DNA from: Lentimicrobiaceae bacterium
GTDB lineage: Bacteria; Bacteroidota; Bacteroidia; Bacteroidales; F082
DNA length: 64,000 nt
NCBI GenBank assembly: GCA_002708315.1
Contig: PANC01000029.1
Location: forward strand, 1 to 64,000
Direction of reading: 5' to 3'
The position numbers and the translations under genes were made by a program. Positions 50,368-59,153 of the stretch are shown piece by piece. Below the pieces are notes generated by a model that did not search any database, was not told the DNA's origin, and saw only the letters and a program-made list of their open reading frames with translations. Every line of letters begins with the position of its first letter. Within the stretch, counting starts at the first letter, position 1.

Positions 50368-50394
50368 GGTCAAACATTATGTTGACCTTTTTTT
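50368..50394 (+). terminator. Intrinsic terminator-like hairpin oriented against the flanking genes
   Basis: Stem GGTCAA / TTGACC (6 bp) with an 8-base loop, followed on the plus strand by seven T residues. The genes on both sides (50436-50762 and 49198-50295) are on the minus strand, so it terminates no gene I can see. Confidence 0.55.
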
Positions 50395-50435
50395 AATATT
50401 AAAAATAATTGAATTAGAGATAAACTGACTCTATC

Positions 50436-50762
50436 TTACTTAAGTTTTGGATTATTTTGATGCCTCTGCTTGTCTCGATTATTTTTTTTGTCAATATTTT
50501 CTCTTAATGCGCTATCTAGGTCTATACCAGTTTGATTTGCAATACAAATAATAACAAATAAGACATCTGCAAGTTCATCGCTAAGATTATCATCTTCTTC
50601 ATTGATCTTGAAGGACTGTTCACCATATTTTCTTGCTATTATTCTAGCAACCTCGCCAACTTCTTCTGTCAATATAGCCATATTGGTTAATTCGTTAAAA
50701 TATCTTATACCTGTTGATTTAATCCAGGTATCAACTTTTTGTTGCGCCTCATTTATGGTCAT
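50436..50762 (-). CDS. MazG-like nucleotide pyrophosphohydrolase
   Basis: A 108-residue all-alpha NTP pyrophosphohydrolase with the metal-binding pattern LTEEVGEVARIIAR and, about 30 residues later, DELADVLFVIICIANQ (EExxE plus ExxD). These hydrolyse (d)NTPs to NMP and pyrophosphate, often as house-cleaning enzymes. Short single-domain form, unlike the double-domain E. coli MazG. Divergent from the THUMP methyltransferase gene by 59 bases. Confidence 0.85.
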   Translation of the reverse strand: MTINEAQQKVDTWIKSTGIRYFNELTNMAILTEEVGEVARIIARKYGEQSFKINEEDDNLSDELADVLFVIICIANQTGIDLDSALRENIDKKNNRDKQRHQNNPKLK

Positions 50763-50805
50763 CTTATAAGTTTTGGAAATTTATTTAAACTCATGCGAAA
50801 TTAGT

Positions 50806-50813
50806 TAATTTTG
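50806..50813 (+). promoter_or_regulatory. -7 box of the THUMP methyltransferase gene
   Basis: TAATTTTG matches TAnnTTTG exactly and ends 8 bases before the ATG at 50822, implying a leader of only a few bases. No good -33 element. Confidence 0.42.
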
Positions 50814-50821
50814 CCTAGTGT

Positions 50822-52285
50822 ATGGATTCGCTAAAAGATTTTAAAATGGGAATGGATTTAACTGCAAAAACATTTGCCGGTCTAGAGGATGAGCTTGCTA
50901 GCGAGCTCAAAAGCCTGGGGGCTATTAACGTTGATATTATTAAACGTGGGTGTACATTTCGTGGTGATACATCCTTAATGTATAAGATAAATTATTTGTC
51001 ACGGCTTGCCATAAGAGTATTAAAACCCATAAGTGTTTTTGAGGTAAAGAGCGATGAGCAGCTTTATAAAAAGGTTAAGAAGATAGATTGGGGGAGCATA
51101 TTTAATCTTAATCAAACATTTTCTGTTGAAGCAAATTTATTTTATAGTGATTTGGACCATTCACATTATGCGGCATTAAAAACGAAAGATGCTATTGTTG
51201 ATCAGTTTCGAGAGGCAACCGGCAAACGTCCTTGGGTTAATATTGAAAACCCCAATATTTATATAGATGTGCATATAAGCCATAATCTATGTACCATATC
51301 TTTGGATAGTTCTGGGGAATCTTTGCATAAAAGAGGGTATAAAATTGATGCAGATAAAGCACCCATAAATGAGATCCTAGCTGCAGGTATGATTAAATTA
51401 TCGGGCTGGAAAGCTGATTGTGATTTATATGATCCTATGTGTGGATCTGGAACAATACCAATTGAGGCTGCTATGATGGCAATGAATATACCTGCAGGAT
51501 ACTATCGTGAAAACTTTGCTTTCATGAATTGGGAAGGATATGATGAAGATCTATGGATGAGTGTAAAGTCGTCTGCTAATGATAAACTAAAGGATTTGGA
51601 ATGCAATATCTATGCTTCAGATAGATCTGATAAGGCCATAGGCATAACTAAAAGAAACCTTAAGCATACTGGCTTACATAAAGATATAATTGTTAAATCA
51701 GCTTATTTTGATTCCGTTAAACCAGAGGTGGACAAAGGTGTCATAATAATGAATCCTCCATATGGAATTAGATTGGAAGAGCGTGGTGAATTAAGGGATT
51801 TATATAAGGGAATAGGAGATGCTCTTAAATCAAACTTTAAGGGCTTTGATGCCTGGATTATAAGTCCAAATTTTGATTCAGTAAAATTTGTTGGATTGAG
51901 ACCATCCAAAAGGATAACTCTTTTCAATGGTCCTGTTGAAACCAAGTATATGAAATTTGAAATATATGAGGGAACACGCAGATATGGAGATACGGAAAAA
52001 CAGAATTGGAAAGATACTCGCAAAGAATCTGCAAAATTTGGAAAAGATAGATTGAAAAAGAATTTTTCTGTCGGTAATCCAAAAACTGAGAAAAAAATAT
52101 TTACTAAGCCAAAAGAAAGAAGTTCAGAAGAGTCTGACAATAATGAAAATCGTAGAAATGCTCTAGATAAAAGGAGTAAAGATTTTGAAAGAAGAATGGA
52201 ATCCTTGCGAAGATTTACGGGAAGTGGTAGTGGAGAAAAATCAGGTAAACGACCCAGAAAAAGAATAGATCCAGATAAAAATTAG
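50822..52285 (+). CDS. THUMP-domain class I RNA methyltransferase (RlmL N-terminal type)
   Basis: N-terminal ferredoxin-like/THUMP RNA-binding region (residues about 5-165) followed by a Rossmann methyltransferase: DPMCGSGTIPIEAAMMA (SAM binding), YASDRSDKAIGITKRNLKH and the catalytic NPPYGIRLEERG typical of N6-adenine/N2-guanine RNA methyltransferases. Similar to the N-terminal half of RlmL (23S rRNA m2G2445) and to YpsC. The last 100 residues are very basic (lysine/arginine-rich, probably disordered), an extension seen in related Bacteroidota proteins, likely for RNA binding. 487 residues. Confidence 0.88.
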   Translation: MDSLKDFKMGMDLTAKTFAGLEDELASELKSLGAINVDIIKRGCTFRGDTSLMYKINYLSRLAIRVLKPISVFEVKSDEQLYKKVKKIDWGSIFNLNQTFSVEANLFYSDLDHSHYAALKTKDAIVDQFREATGKRPWVNIENPNIYIDVHISHNLCTISLDSSGESLHKRGYKIDADKAPINEILAAGMIKLSGWKADCDLYDPMCGSGTIPIEAAMMAMNIPAGYYRENFAFMNWEGYDEDLWMSVKSSANDKLKDLECNIYASDRSDKAIGITKRNLKHTGLHKDIIVKSAYFDSVKPEVDKGVIIMNPPYGIRLEERGELRDLYKGIGDALKSNFKGFDAWIISPNFDSVKFVGLRPSKRITLFNGPVETKYMKFEIYEGTRRYGDTEKQNWKDTRKESAKFGKDRLKKNFSVGNPKTEKKIFTKPKERSSEESDNNENRRNALDKRSKDFERRMESLRRFTGSGSGEKSGKRPRKRIDPDKN

Positions 52286-52304
52286 GTGAATAAACATCAA
52301 TAAT

Positions 52305-52525
52305 TGCTAATCAACTATAGTTCTAACCATTGCATTGATTACAATACGTGTAGTCAATGTAAAACCAGTATTTCCTTGGCCAAAGCCTGCATTTGCAACT
52401 AAATAGGTACCGGTTAATCGACTACTTCTAACCTATATATTATTGATAACAATGGAGAAATGTTTGGATTAGATATGCTATGATTTGTAGGAGTGGATAT
52501 CCATTTCTAACTATAGTTTCCTGAC
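52305..52525 (-). pseudogene. Possible decayed fragment of a secreted repeat protein
   Basis: The 270-base gap after the methyltransferase contains, on the minus strand, two out-of-register pieces that read like protein. One frame gives KWISTPTNHSISNPN and then YRLEVVD, resembling the W.STP...LSNPNI.NP....YTLTVTD pattern of PKD-like repeats in Bacteroidota surface proteins. The adjoining frame gives GTYLVANAGFGQGNTGFTLTT and continues to a TAG at 52307. Stops interrupt both and no start codon serves them. It looks like a disabled remnant, but a chance open stretch is possible. Confidence 0.3.
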
Positions 52526-52555
52526 GAAAACCCCTCAAGTTAGCTTGATTATTTC

Positions 52556-53926
52556 TTACTTCATTTCTTCTGCAAAGAAGTGATAAAACCATGTTATGGT
52601 TTCTATGCCATTATAGAAATTTATAACAGGAAAATTCTCATTTGGCGAGTGTATCGCATCTGATTCGAGACCAAACCCCATAAGAATAGTCTTTATGCCA
52701 AGTTTTTCTTCAAAGGTTGATATTATTGGAATACTTCCACCTGAGCGCATTGGAACAGGAGTTTTACCATATACTTTTTCAAAGGCCTTTTCTGCTGCAT
52801 AATATGCCGGCAAGTCTATTGGACACACGTAAGCCTGTCCACCATGGTGAGTTTCCACTTTTACTTTTACAGATTTTGGGGCAATTCCTTCAAAATATTT
52901 CTTAAACATAGCTGCAATTTTTTCATGATCCTGATTTGGAACTAGTCTTGCAGAAATCTTTGCAAAAGCCTTGGAGGGTAGAACTGTTTTTGCACCTTCA
53001 CCAGTATATCCTCCCCAAATGCCACATACGTCAAATGTAGGACGTATTCCTGTTCTTTCAATTGTAGTATAATCTTTCTCACCGGAAAGTTCTTCAACAT
53101 TGATTGCCCTTTTATAATCATCTACGGAGAATGGTGCTTTATTTAGCATTTCTCTTTCTTTTTCGGACGAAACAAGGACATCATCATAAAAACCAGGTAT
53201 AGTAATTTTCCCATCTTCATCTGTAATTTTGGCTATCATTTTAGCTAAAATATTAATCGGGTTTCCAACTGCTCCACCAAACAAACCTGAATGCAGATCT
53301 CTATTGGGACCTGTTACTTCAACCTGCCAGTATGCAAGACCTCTTAAGCCAGTAGTAATTGATGGAATATCTTGAGCTATCATTCCAGTGTCAGATACTA
53401 AGATTATGTCAGCTTTAAGCATTTCTTCATGCTCATTACAAAATGCATCAAGACTTACGGAACCAATTTCTTCTTCACCTTCAATCATAAATTTGACATT
53501 GGTTTTGAGCATGTTTGTTTTACATAATGCTTCAAATGCTTTTATATGCATAAACCCTTGGCCCTTATCATCATCCGCTCCTCGGGCATAAATTTTTCCA
53601 TCACGTATTTCTGGTTCGAATGGTGGTGAATCCCATAAATTTAGCGGATCAACGGGCATAACATCATAATGCGAGTATATTAATACCGTAGGTAGTGATG
53701 AATCTATTATTTTTTCGCCATATACAACAGGATTACCTGCTGTTGACATAATCTCTGCAGTATCAGCTCCTGCTTGAATAAGACATTTTTTTATGTACTC
53801 TGCCATTCGAATCATATCATCTTTGTGATCGGATAATGAGGATATCGAAGGAATACGAATTGCATCAAACAATTCTTCCATAAATCTGTCTTTATTTTCG
53901 TCAATATATTTTTTTACTTTGTCCAA
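52556..53926 (-). CDS. M20-family dipeptidase
   Basis: Cytosolic zinc peptidase of the CNDP/carnosinase-like branch, 456 residues. Zinc/catalytic regions: SHYDVMP (His, Asp), ADDDKGQG, MIEGEEEIGS (catalytic glutamate pair), SDTG and the C-terminal ESDAIHSPNE histidine; the dimerisation domain histidine is in RDLHSGLFGG. It would split dipeptides, such as those released by the exported DPP7, to amino acids. The start is a TTG at 53926 (no ATG until residue 16); a -7 box (TACCTTTG, 53959-53952) 26 bases upstream supports it. Confidence 0.9.
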   Translation of the reverse strand: MDKVKKYIDENKDRFMEELFDAIRIPSISSLSDHKDDMIRMAEYIKKCLIQAGADTAEIMSTAGNPVVYGEKIIDSSLPTVLIYSHYDVMPVDPLNLWDSPPFEPEIRDGKIYARGADDDKGQGFMHIKAFEALCKTNMLKTNVKFMIEGEEEIGSVSLDAFCNEHEEMLKADIILVSDTGMIAQDIPSITTGLRGLAYWQVEVTGPNRDLHSGLFGGAVGNPINILAKMIAKITDEDGKITIPGFYDDVLVSSEKEREMLNKAPFSVDDYKRAINVEELSGEKDYTTIERTGIRPTFDVCGIWGGYTGEGAKTVLPSKAFAKISARLVPNQDHEKIAAMFKKYFEGIAPKSVKVKVETHHGGQAYVCPIDLPAYYAAEKAFEKVYGKTPVPMRSGGSIPIISTFEEKLGIKTILMGFGLESDAIHSPNENFPVINFYNGIETITWFYHFFAEEMK

Positions 53927-53951
53927 ATTGTATGTTGTTATTGTGAATCCC

Positions 53952-53959
53952 CAAAGGTA
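53952..53959 (-). promoter_or_regulatory. Possible -7 box of the M20 dipeptidase gene
   Basis: TACCTTTG on the minus strand matches TAnnTTTG, 25 bases before the TTG start at 53926. It favours that start over later ATGs. Confidence 0.4.
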
Positions 53960-54004
53960 AAAAATCTATGTAAAATATTAAAGTTAGGATAAATAAATCC
54001 ACTG

Positions 54005-54286
54005 TTATTTTATTATAAATATTAAGTAGTTTAATGGTGGCACATGTTGAATTTCAACTCTTGTAACTTTTGCCCATTGAGGACCAATACTACACCAATC
54101 TATAAAACTATCAAGGTCAGATTTAGCTCCCTCAGCTTCTATATATACGGTGCCATTAGGTTTATTTGCCACGTGTCCGCAAATATTTAACTCCTTAGCT
54201 TTTTTATTGGCATAAAACCTAAACCCAACACCTTGAACTTTTCCATAAACCGATATTGCTGCAGCTATTTTATTCGACTTTAACAT
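54005..54286 (-). CDS. acyP: Acylphosphatase
   Basis: Hydrolyses carboxyl-phosphate bonds. The 93-residue sequence has the family signature GKVQGVGFRFYANKKA with catalytic Arg23 and, in the GHVANKPNGTVYIEAEG stretch, Asn41, the same numbering as the well-studied vertebrate enzyme. Complete and intact. Confidence 0.94.
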   Translation of the reverse strand: MLKSNKIAAAISVYGKVQGVGFRFYANKKAKELNICGHVANKPNGTVYIEAEGAKSDLDSFIDWCSIGPQWAKVTRVEIQHVPPLNYLIFIIK

Positions 54287-54352
54287 AAAAAAGAGGTTAA
54301 ACTAAACTTTAAATGATTATGTATGAAAGATAGCTATCCAATTACAGCATAT

Positions 54353-54922
54353 TTAAATGCCCAATCTATTGTTGAAAGTTAACTTTAGTTTTTCAAATAA
54401 CTGATCTGGCATTAGTTTTCGCCATGGAATGCCATTAAATTCTTTGCTAAAAGCGATGAAATAATCTATGTTCACTTCGCTAAATTCACTAATTACAAAG
54501 CTCCTAAAATTTATACCTATTATCCATCCGTCTTCTATACTATTTGACCATTCTTCATAATAATCATTTGTATCAGCATGAAAATTAAGAATATTCTCAC
54601 CAATGAGGATGAAGTATTTAATGCCTTCATCGATGAGTAATTCTATGACATTCCGGTACAAATACATTATATCGTTGTATAGTAGATCATTCCATTCTCC
54701 AATTAATTCAATGATACAATACCTAAGGTCATAATTAACCATCAAGATCTTAATGAAAAGAGTTTGGGAACCAAAATCATCCCATTGTGGATGAATTAAA
54801 TGATTGTAAATGGAGTTTGTAAAAGTGAATTCACTATACTCACGATTATGAAAAGGTGAATATGAGTCTTTTGAAGCATTATAGAGGTCACTCCAGTGAT
54901 AGTAGGGCTCAATATCGTGCAT
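54353..54922 (-). CDS. Conserved hypothetical protein
   Basis: A 189-residue soluble protein, rich in aromatic and acidic residues (many Tyr, Trp, Asp, Asn), without signal peptide or membrane segment. I recognise no domain or motif. Codon use and AT content look like the neighbours, so it is likely a real gene. It lies between acylphosphatase and the DUF493 protein on the same strand, with gaps of 66 and 97 bases. Function unknown. Confidence 0.6.
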   Translation of the reverse strand: MHDIEPYYHWSDLYNASKDSYSPFHNREYSEFTFTNSIYNHLIHPQWDDFGSQTLFIKILMVNYDLRYCIIELIGEWNDLLYNDIMYLYRNVIELLIDEGIKYFILIGENILNFHADTNDYYEEWSNSIEDGWIIGINFRSFVISEFSEVNIDYFIAFSKEFNGIPWRKLMPDQLFEKLKLTFNNRLGI

Positions 54923-55019
54923 TTCATGAATATTTAATAAAAGGCCAAACTTATAGCTGCTAGTTTATTCGAAGAAACATACATGCATTTTTTTAATTCA
55001 GCTTTTGCTATTCTTTGTA

Positions 55020-55337
55020 TCATAATGCAAACTTAAAGTCTGGAAGCTTCTTTATGTTATCATACATAGTTTCCATTTGAGGTTTGCTTATTATTGTAAC
55101 TTCAAACTGATAGCTAGTATAGGAACCTTTTGAACTTGCTTTATTACTAAGATATTTGTTTGCAATATTTAAGTCATTTAGGATATTTCCAATGTTTGTT
55201 ATTTGTTCCTCGCTTGATAGGGAGGTATCTAAAACAGTTTTGAGTTGAAACGTAACAGGGAACTCAAGTTTGGCTCCACTAAATGCATCATTAGTATCTG
55301 GAGTATCACCATTATATGGTGTTTGTATATCTGACAT
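55020..55337 (-). CDS. DUF493-domain (YbeD-like) protein
   Basis: About 105 residues from the ATG at 55337 (MSDIQTPYN). The ferredoxin-like DUF493 pattern is visible: LEFPVTFQLKTVLDT near the start, then SKGSYTSYQFEVTIIS and MYDNIKKLPDFKFAL at the end, as in YbeD proteins, thought to be small regulatory domains. The frame is open back to 55385, but that region overlaps the LpxR-like gene; the later start leaves a 4-base gap and is preferred. No known activity. Confidence 0.82.
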   Translation of the reverse strand: MSDIQTPYNGDTPDTNDAFSGAKLEFPVTFQLKTVLDTSLSSEEQITNIGNILNDLNIANKYLSNKASSKGSYTSYQFEVTIISKPQMETMYDNIKKLPDFKFAL

Positions 55338-55341
55338 ATAA

Positions 55342-56535
55342 TTATATTTTAAAAATAAGTTTAATTCTTCCCCACCTGAAATCATATGCAGTTCTGAATT
55401 CAGGAGTCATATAAAAATTATGTAATTCTAAGCCAATATTATTATAGAATACTGCTAAACCAATACTTGCATTGAATACATGAGTGTTTATTTCCGAACT
55501 GCTTAGTGTATATTTATTATTATTTGAAAATATTCCTCCTTGAAGAGTTGCATCATAAAGAACCAAATTGGATTTACCTTTAATAAATATCCAGTATTGA
55601 AATGATTTATTTGAGATTCCTCTGTATACTGGAGAAAATGACCCGAACCTTAAATATAATCCACCAGATAATTTATTAAATACTGTTCCCATATTTGCCC
55701 CTGCTATTGCATTTATCTCAAAGTGAGGATTGGAAAATATACCTTTCTCAATTTCAATCTCATAGTTGATTGCTAAAGAGTTATTTATTTGATTTTCCCA
55801 ACCAATGGGTTCAATATTATGTATTGATGATTGCACAGTTCCTCCAAGTGATGCGGGACCTATTATTCCCAAGCTAAGTTCACTTTTAAGGCTTAATAAC
55901 TTTTTATAACCATAGCTATGTCGAAAATTTCCAAATGTTAAGAATGCTGAGAATGGCCTATCTCCGATACTTACTTCAGGTTTGTCAGGATTAACAGGAG
56001 TATAAATGTTTTGTTTAAGAGAAAACCCAAAGTAATTAATATCTGCAGATTTAATACCCAACAATATTTTGGATATTAATGTTGAATGAGCAAATGGGGT
56101 TACTAAACTTATGTTTACGCCATTAGTGTAGTAATAGTCAGTATTATTAAAAATGTCATTATCAAAGTTAATTGATAAATAGCGAGAATTAGTAGAATTA
56201 TCGAAATTATGGTATGATTTTGAATTTCTTAATGGGTTTGCTGAGATCTTATTTATAATGGTTGATGTTTTTGATTCCAGTTTGGAAATATCCTGGTTAA
56301 CCTCATCAGGTATTATCTGAGAGAATGATGAACTATATTGAAATTTATTGGGAATATTAACTTCAGTTAATATGTGTTGTGTTTTTCTGTCTATCAGAGA
56401 CTGTTGAGTGGTTTTAACAAAATTATCCTCTAGACTTGGCTTTTTTTTAAAATTATCAGGATTTGAACAACTCTTTAATATAATTATTAGGCCCATTGCT
56501 AGAGGAAGATAGATATATTTGAAAAGAGGGTGCAT
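55342..56535 (-). CDS. LpxR-like (DUF2219) outer-membrane protein
   Basis: The region SINFDNDIFNNTDYYYTNG, followed by GDRPFSAFLTFGNF and SLGIIGPASLGG, matches lipid A 3'-O-deacylase LpxR (DUF2219), a 12-stranded barrel that removes acyl chains from lipid A. The catalytic Asn/Asp/His set cannot be placed with certainty. The N-terminus has a lipobox-like LKSC within MGLIIILKSCSN, unlike standard LpxR signal peptides, and a long low-complexity linker (about residues 25-130). It ends 4 bases before the DUF493 start. 397 residues. Confidence 0.72.
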   Translation of the reverse strand: MHPLFKYIYLPLAMGLIIILKSCSNPDNFKKKPSLEDNFVKTTQQSLIDRKTQHILTEVNIPNKFQYSSSFSQIIPDEVNQDISKLESKTSTIINKISANPLRNSKSYHNFDNSTNSRYLSINFDNDIFNNTDYYYTNGVNISLVTPFAHSTLISKILLGIKSADINYFGFSLKQNIYTPVNPDKPEVSIGDRPFSAFLTFGNFRHSYGYKKLLSLKSELSLGIIGPASLGGTVQSSIHNIEPIGWENQINNSLAINYEIEIEKGIFSNPHFEINAIAGANMGTVFNKLSGGLYLRFGSFSPVYRGISNKSFQYWIFIKGKSNLVLYDATLQGGIFSNNNKYTLSSSEINTHVFNASIGLAVFYNNIGLELHNFYMTPEFRTAYDFRWGRIKLIFKI

Positions 56536-56552
56536 TATATTATGATAGTATT

Positions 56553-58973
56553 CTAGAATAATTTAGGATAATTTTCTGGATTATATTCGTGCATAATATT
56601 GTACAATGCGTCAAAAACATCCTCCGCATTGGGATTTGAAAAATAATCTCCATCAGTACTATAGGCAGATCTATGTGGCTTTGCTGTGAGTGTTTGTGGC
56701 TTGGAGTCTACATAAAAATATCCATTGTGTTCTTCCATAACGATCTGCATCATATAGGCAGTTGCACCGCCTGGAACATCTTCATCAAAGAAAAGTACCT
56801 TGTTGGTTTTTTTGATGGATTCAACTATTATTCTATTTAAGTCGAATGGGATCAAAGATCTAACATCTATCAATTCCACACTAATATTAAATTCTTTTAA
56901 TTGTTTAACTGCATCTTCTGCTATCCTGACGCATGAACCATAAGTTACAAGTGTAATATCACTACCTTCGTTTATGATTTCAGGAATACCAACAGGTGTA
57001 TTAAATTCTCCAATATTTTTTGGTTTCTTTTCTCTTAGTCTGTAGCCATTTAGGGGTTCAATAATTAGAACAGGTTGATCTGATTTGAGATATGTATTAT
57101 AAAAACCAGCTGCTTGTGTCATATTTCTGGGCACTGCTATATGGACTCCACGCATTGAGTTTATGACCATACTAAGAGGTGAGCCAGCATGCCATATACC
57201 TTCCAATCTATGCCCTCTCGTACTAACAATCATTGGCGCTTTTTGTCTACCTCGCGTTCTGTAATGTGTTGTTGCAAGGTCATCACTTAAAACTTGTAAC
57301 CCATACAATAAGTAATCAAAGTATTGAATTTCAGCAATTGGTCTAAGGCCACGAAGTGCCATCCCAAGCCCTTGTCCTATTATGGTTGTTTCTCTTATTC
57401 CAGTGTCAAAAATTCTATTCTCACCATATTTATCTTGGAGGCCCTCATAAGTTTGGTTTACACCTCCAATTTTGCCTACATCTTCACCAAATGCATAAAC
57501 TAATGGGTTACTTGCAAAAATTTTATCAAAATTATCTCTTATGATTTCTCTACCAGGTAATATCTCAGGCTTATCATCATATTGGGGATCTATAATCTCA
57601 ACATTAGTGGCAGACAATTCAGATTGGCTATTAAGGTGTGAGCTATAACAATTATTAAAGTACTCCATTTCTTTATTTAACCAATTTCGCACATTTATTT
57701 TAAGGGAGTTTTGAGGGTTTGAACAGCTATTACAAATTAATCTAAGTATTTTCTTTGCAGAGGAGATTATATCCTTGTATATGGGCTCACCTACCTTGTT
57801 TAGGTCTTCTTTAATCTTTTCAATTTCATCTGTGTGGGCACAGTTGCAGTTAGTAAGGTCAACAAGGTTAAGAAGCTCTTCTTTTTTTAATAGTATGGGT
57901 TTTAAGTAGTTATCCCAAGCATTTTTGCGGGCTTGCTTAACTCTTTTTATTGACTCTTTTTCAATGTTATCAAGTTCTTTAGCCGTTGCAATATTATTTT
58001 CTATGATCCATTGTTTCATATTAAAGAGACAATCAATTTCGCTTTCATGTTTTAATTGATCTTCAGATTTGTACCTTTCATGAGACCCTGAGGTTGAATG
58101 TCCTTGTGGTTGGGTACAGTCTGTAATATGAAATATAACAGGAGTATGTTTATTCCGGCATATTTCTATTCCTTTTTCATAGATCTCTACTAATCCTTTG
58201 TAATTATTGCAGGATTCTTTTAAAATTATGTATCCATTGGAGTCTCCGTCTTTGGCAAAACCACTTAAAACATCACTTATGTTACCTTTTGTTGTTTGGT
58301 ATTTATTTGGAACAGATATTCCCCAACCATCATCCCAAATAGATATTGCAAGAGGGACCTCTAATACTCCAGCTGCATTTACTGTTTCAAAAAAATGTCC
58401 TTCGGAAGTTGACGCATCTCCAATAGTTGCAAAAGTTACTTCACTTCCTTTATTACTTAATTTATCAAAAGAGGCTAAATCTTTATCATGTTTAAATATT
58501 TTTGATGCTAATGCTAGACCAAGAGCACGTGGCATCTGACTTGCAGTTGGCGAGGTATCAGCTGAAGAATTAGGCTGCTTTGTGAGGTTAACCCATTTAC
58601 CATTTTCATCAAGGCTTCTTGTTGCAAAGTGGTTATTCATTAGTCTTCCCCCATTTCCTCGGTTTAAATCAAAGTCGGTATCACCATAGAGTTCGGCAAA
58701 TACCTCTTCCAAGGTTATCATTCCTGTTGCAAGCATGAATGTTTGATCCCGGTAGTAACCAGATCGCCAATCGCCATCTTTAAACACTTTAGCCATTGCT
58801 ATCTGAGGAACCTCTTTACCATCTCCAAATATGCCAAACTTCGCTTTGCCTGTTAGCACTTCTCTTCTTCCAAGTAAGCTAGCTTGACGACTTTCATGGG
58901 CAATTCTATAATCATCCAAAATTTCTTTTTTGGAAAGCATTATTTTGGAGGATGACTTATTATTTTTACTCAT
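56553..58973 (-). CDS. Fused alpha/beta E1 of a 2-oxoacid dehydrogenase (branched-chain or pyruvate type)
   Basis: Alpha part (about residues 10-375 from this start): GYYRDQTFMLATG, the TPP region GDASTSEGHFFETVNAAGVL and WDDGWGISVPNK. Beta part (about 475-800): FGEDVGKIGGVNQTYEGLQDKYG, GIRETTIIGQGLGMAL and VELIDVRSLIPFD. Separate E1 alpha and beta genes are usual; the fusion is common in Bacteroidota. E1 decarboxylates the 2-oxoacid and acylates E2 lipoyl; E2/E3 are not in the window. I start at the ATG at 58973 (MSKNNKS); earlier in-frame ATGs at 59081 and 59123 would add a basic extension. A -7-like box (TACCTTTG, 59128-59121) lies just upstream of the 59081 ATG, so that start is a real alternative. 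Confidence 0.86.
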   Translation of the reverse strand: MSKNNKSSSKIMLSKKEILDDYRIAHESRQASLLGRREVLTGKAKFGIFGDGKEVPQIAMAKVFKDGDWRSGYYRDQTFMLATGMITLEEVFAELYGDTDFDLNRGNGGRLMNNHFATRSLDENGKWVNLTKQPNSSADTSPTASQMPRALGLALASKIFKHDKDLASFDKLSNKGSEVTFATIGDASTSEGHFFETVNAAGVLEVPLAISIWDDGWGISVPNKYQTTKGNISDVLSGFAKDGDSNGYIILKESCNNYKGLVEIYEKGIEICRNKHTPVIFHITDCTQPQGHSTSGSHERYKSEDQLKHESEIDCLFNMKQWIIENNIATAKELDNIEKESIKRVKQARKNAWDNYLKPILLKKEELLNLVDLTNCNCAHTDEIEKIKEDLNKVGEPIYKDIISSAKKILRLICNSCSNPQNSLKINVRNWLNKEMEYFNNCYSSHLNSQSELSATNVEIIDPQYDDKPEILPGREIIRDNFDKIFASNPLVYAFGEDVGKIGGVNQTYEGLQDKYGENRIFDTGIRETTIIGQGLGMALRGLRPIAEIQYFDYLLYGLQVLSDDLATTHYRTRGRQKAPMIVSTRGHRLEGIWHAGSPLSMVINSMRGVHIAVPRNMTQAAGFYNTYLKSDQPVLIIEPLNGYRLREKKPKNIGEFNTPVGIPEIINEGSDITLVTYGSCVRIAEDAVKQLKEFNISVELIDVRSLIPFDLNRIIVESIKKTNKVLFFDEDVPGGATAYMMQIVMEEHNGYFYVDSKPQTLTAKPHRSAYSTDGDYFSNPNAEDVFDALYNIMHEYNPENYPKLF

Positions 58974-59153
58974 GTTAACCTTTTGGTTCGATTTATTAAT
59001 GGCCAATGGTACAGCAGTTAGATTATTGTTTATAAGCTTTTTATTGATTCTTTTTTGTATAATCTTGCTATGATATTTCATGCTAGCAAATGATTGAAAT
59101 GGTTTTTTTGGCTTTACATGCAAAGGTAATTAAAAATGATTTCAAATAAAATA

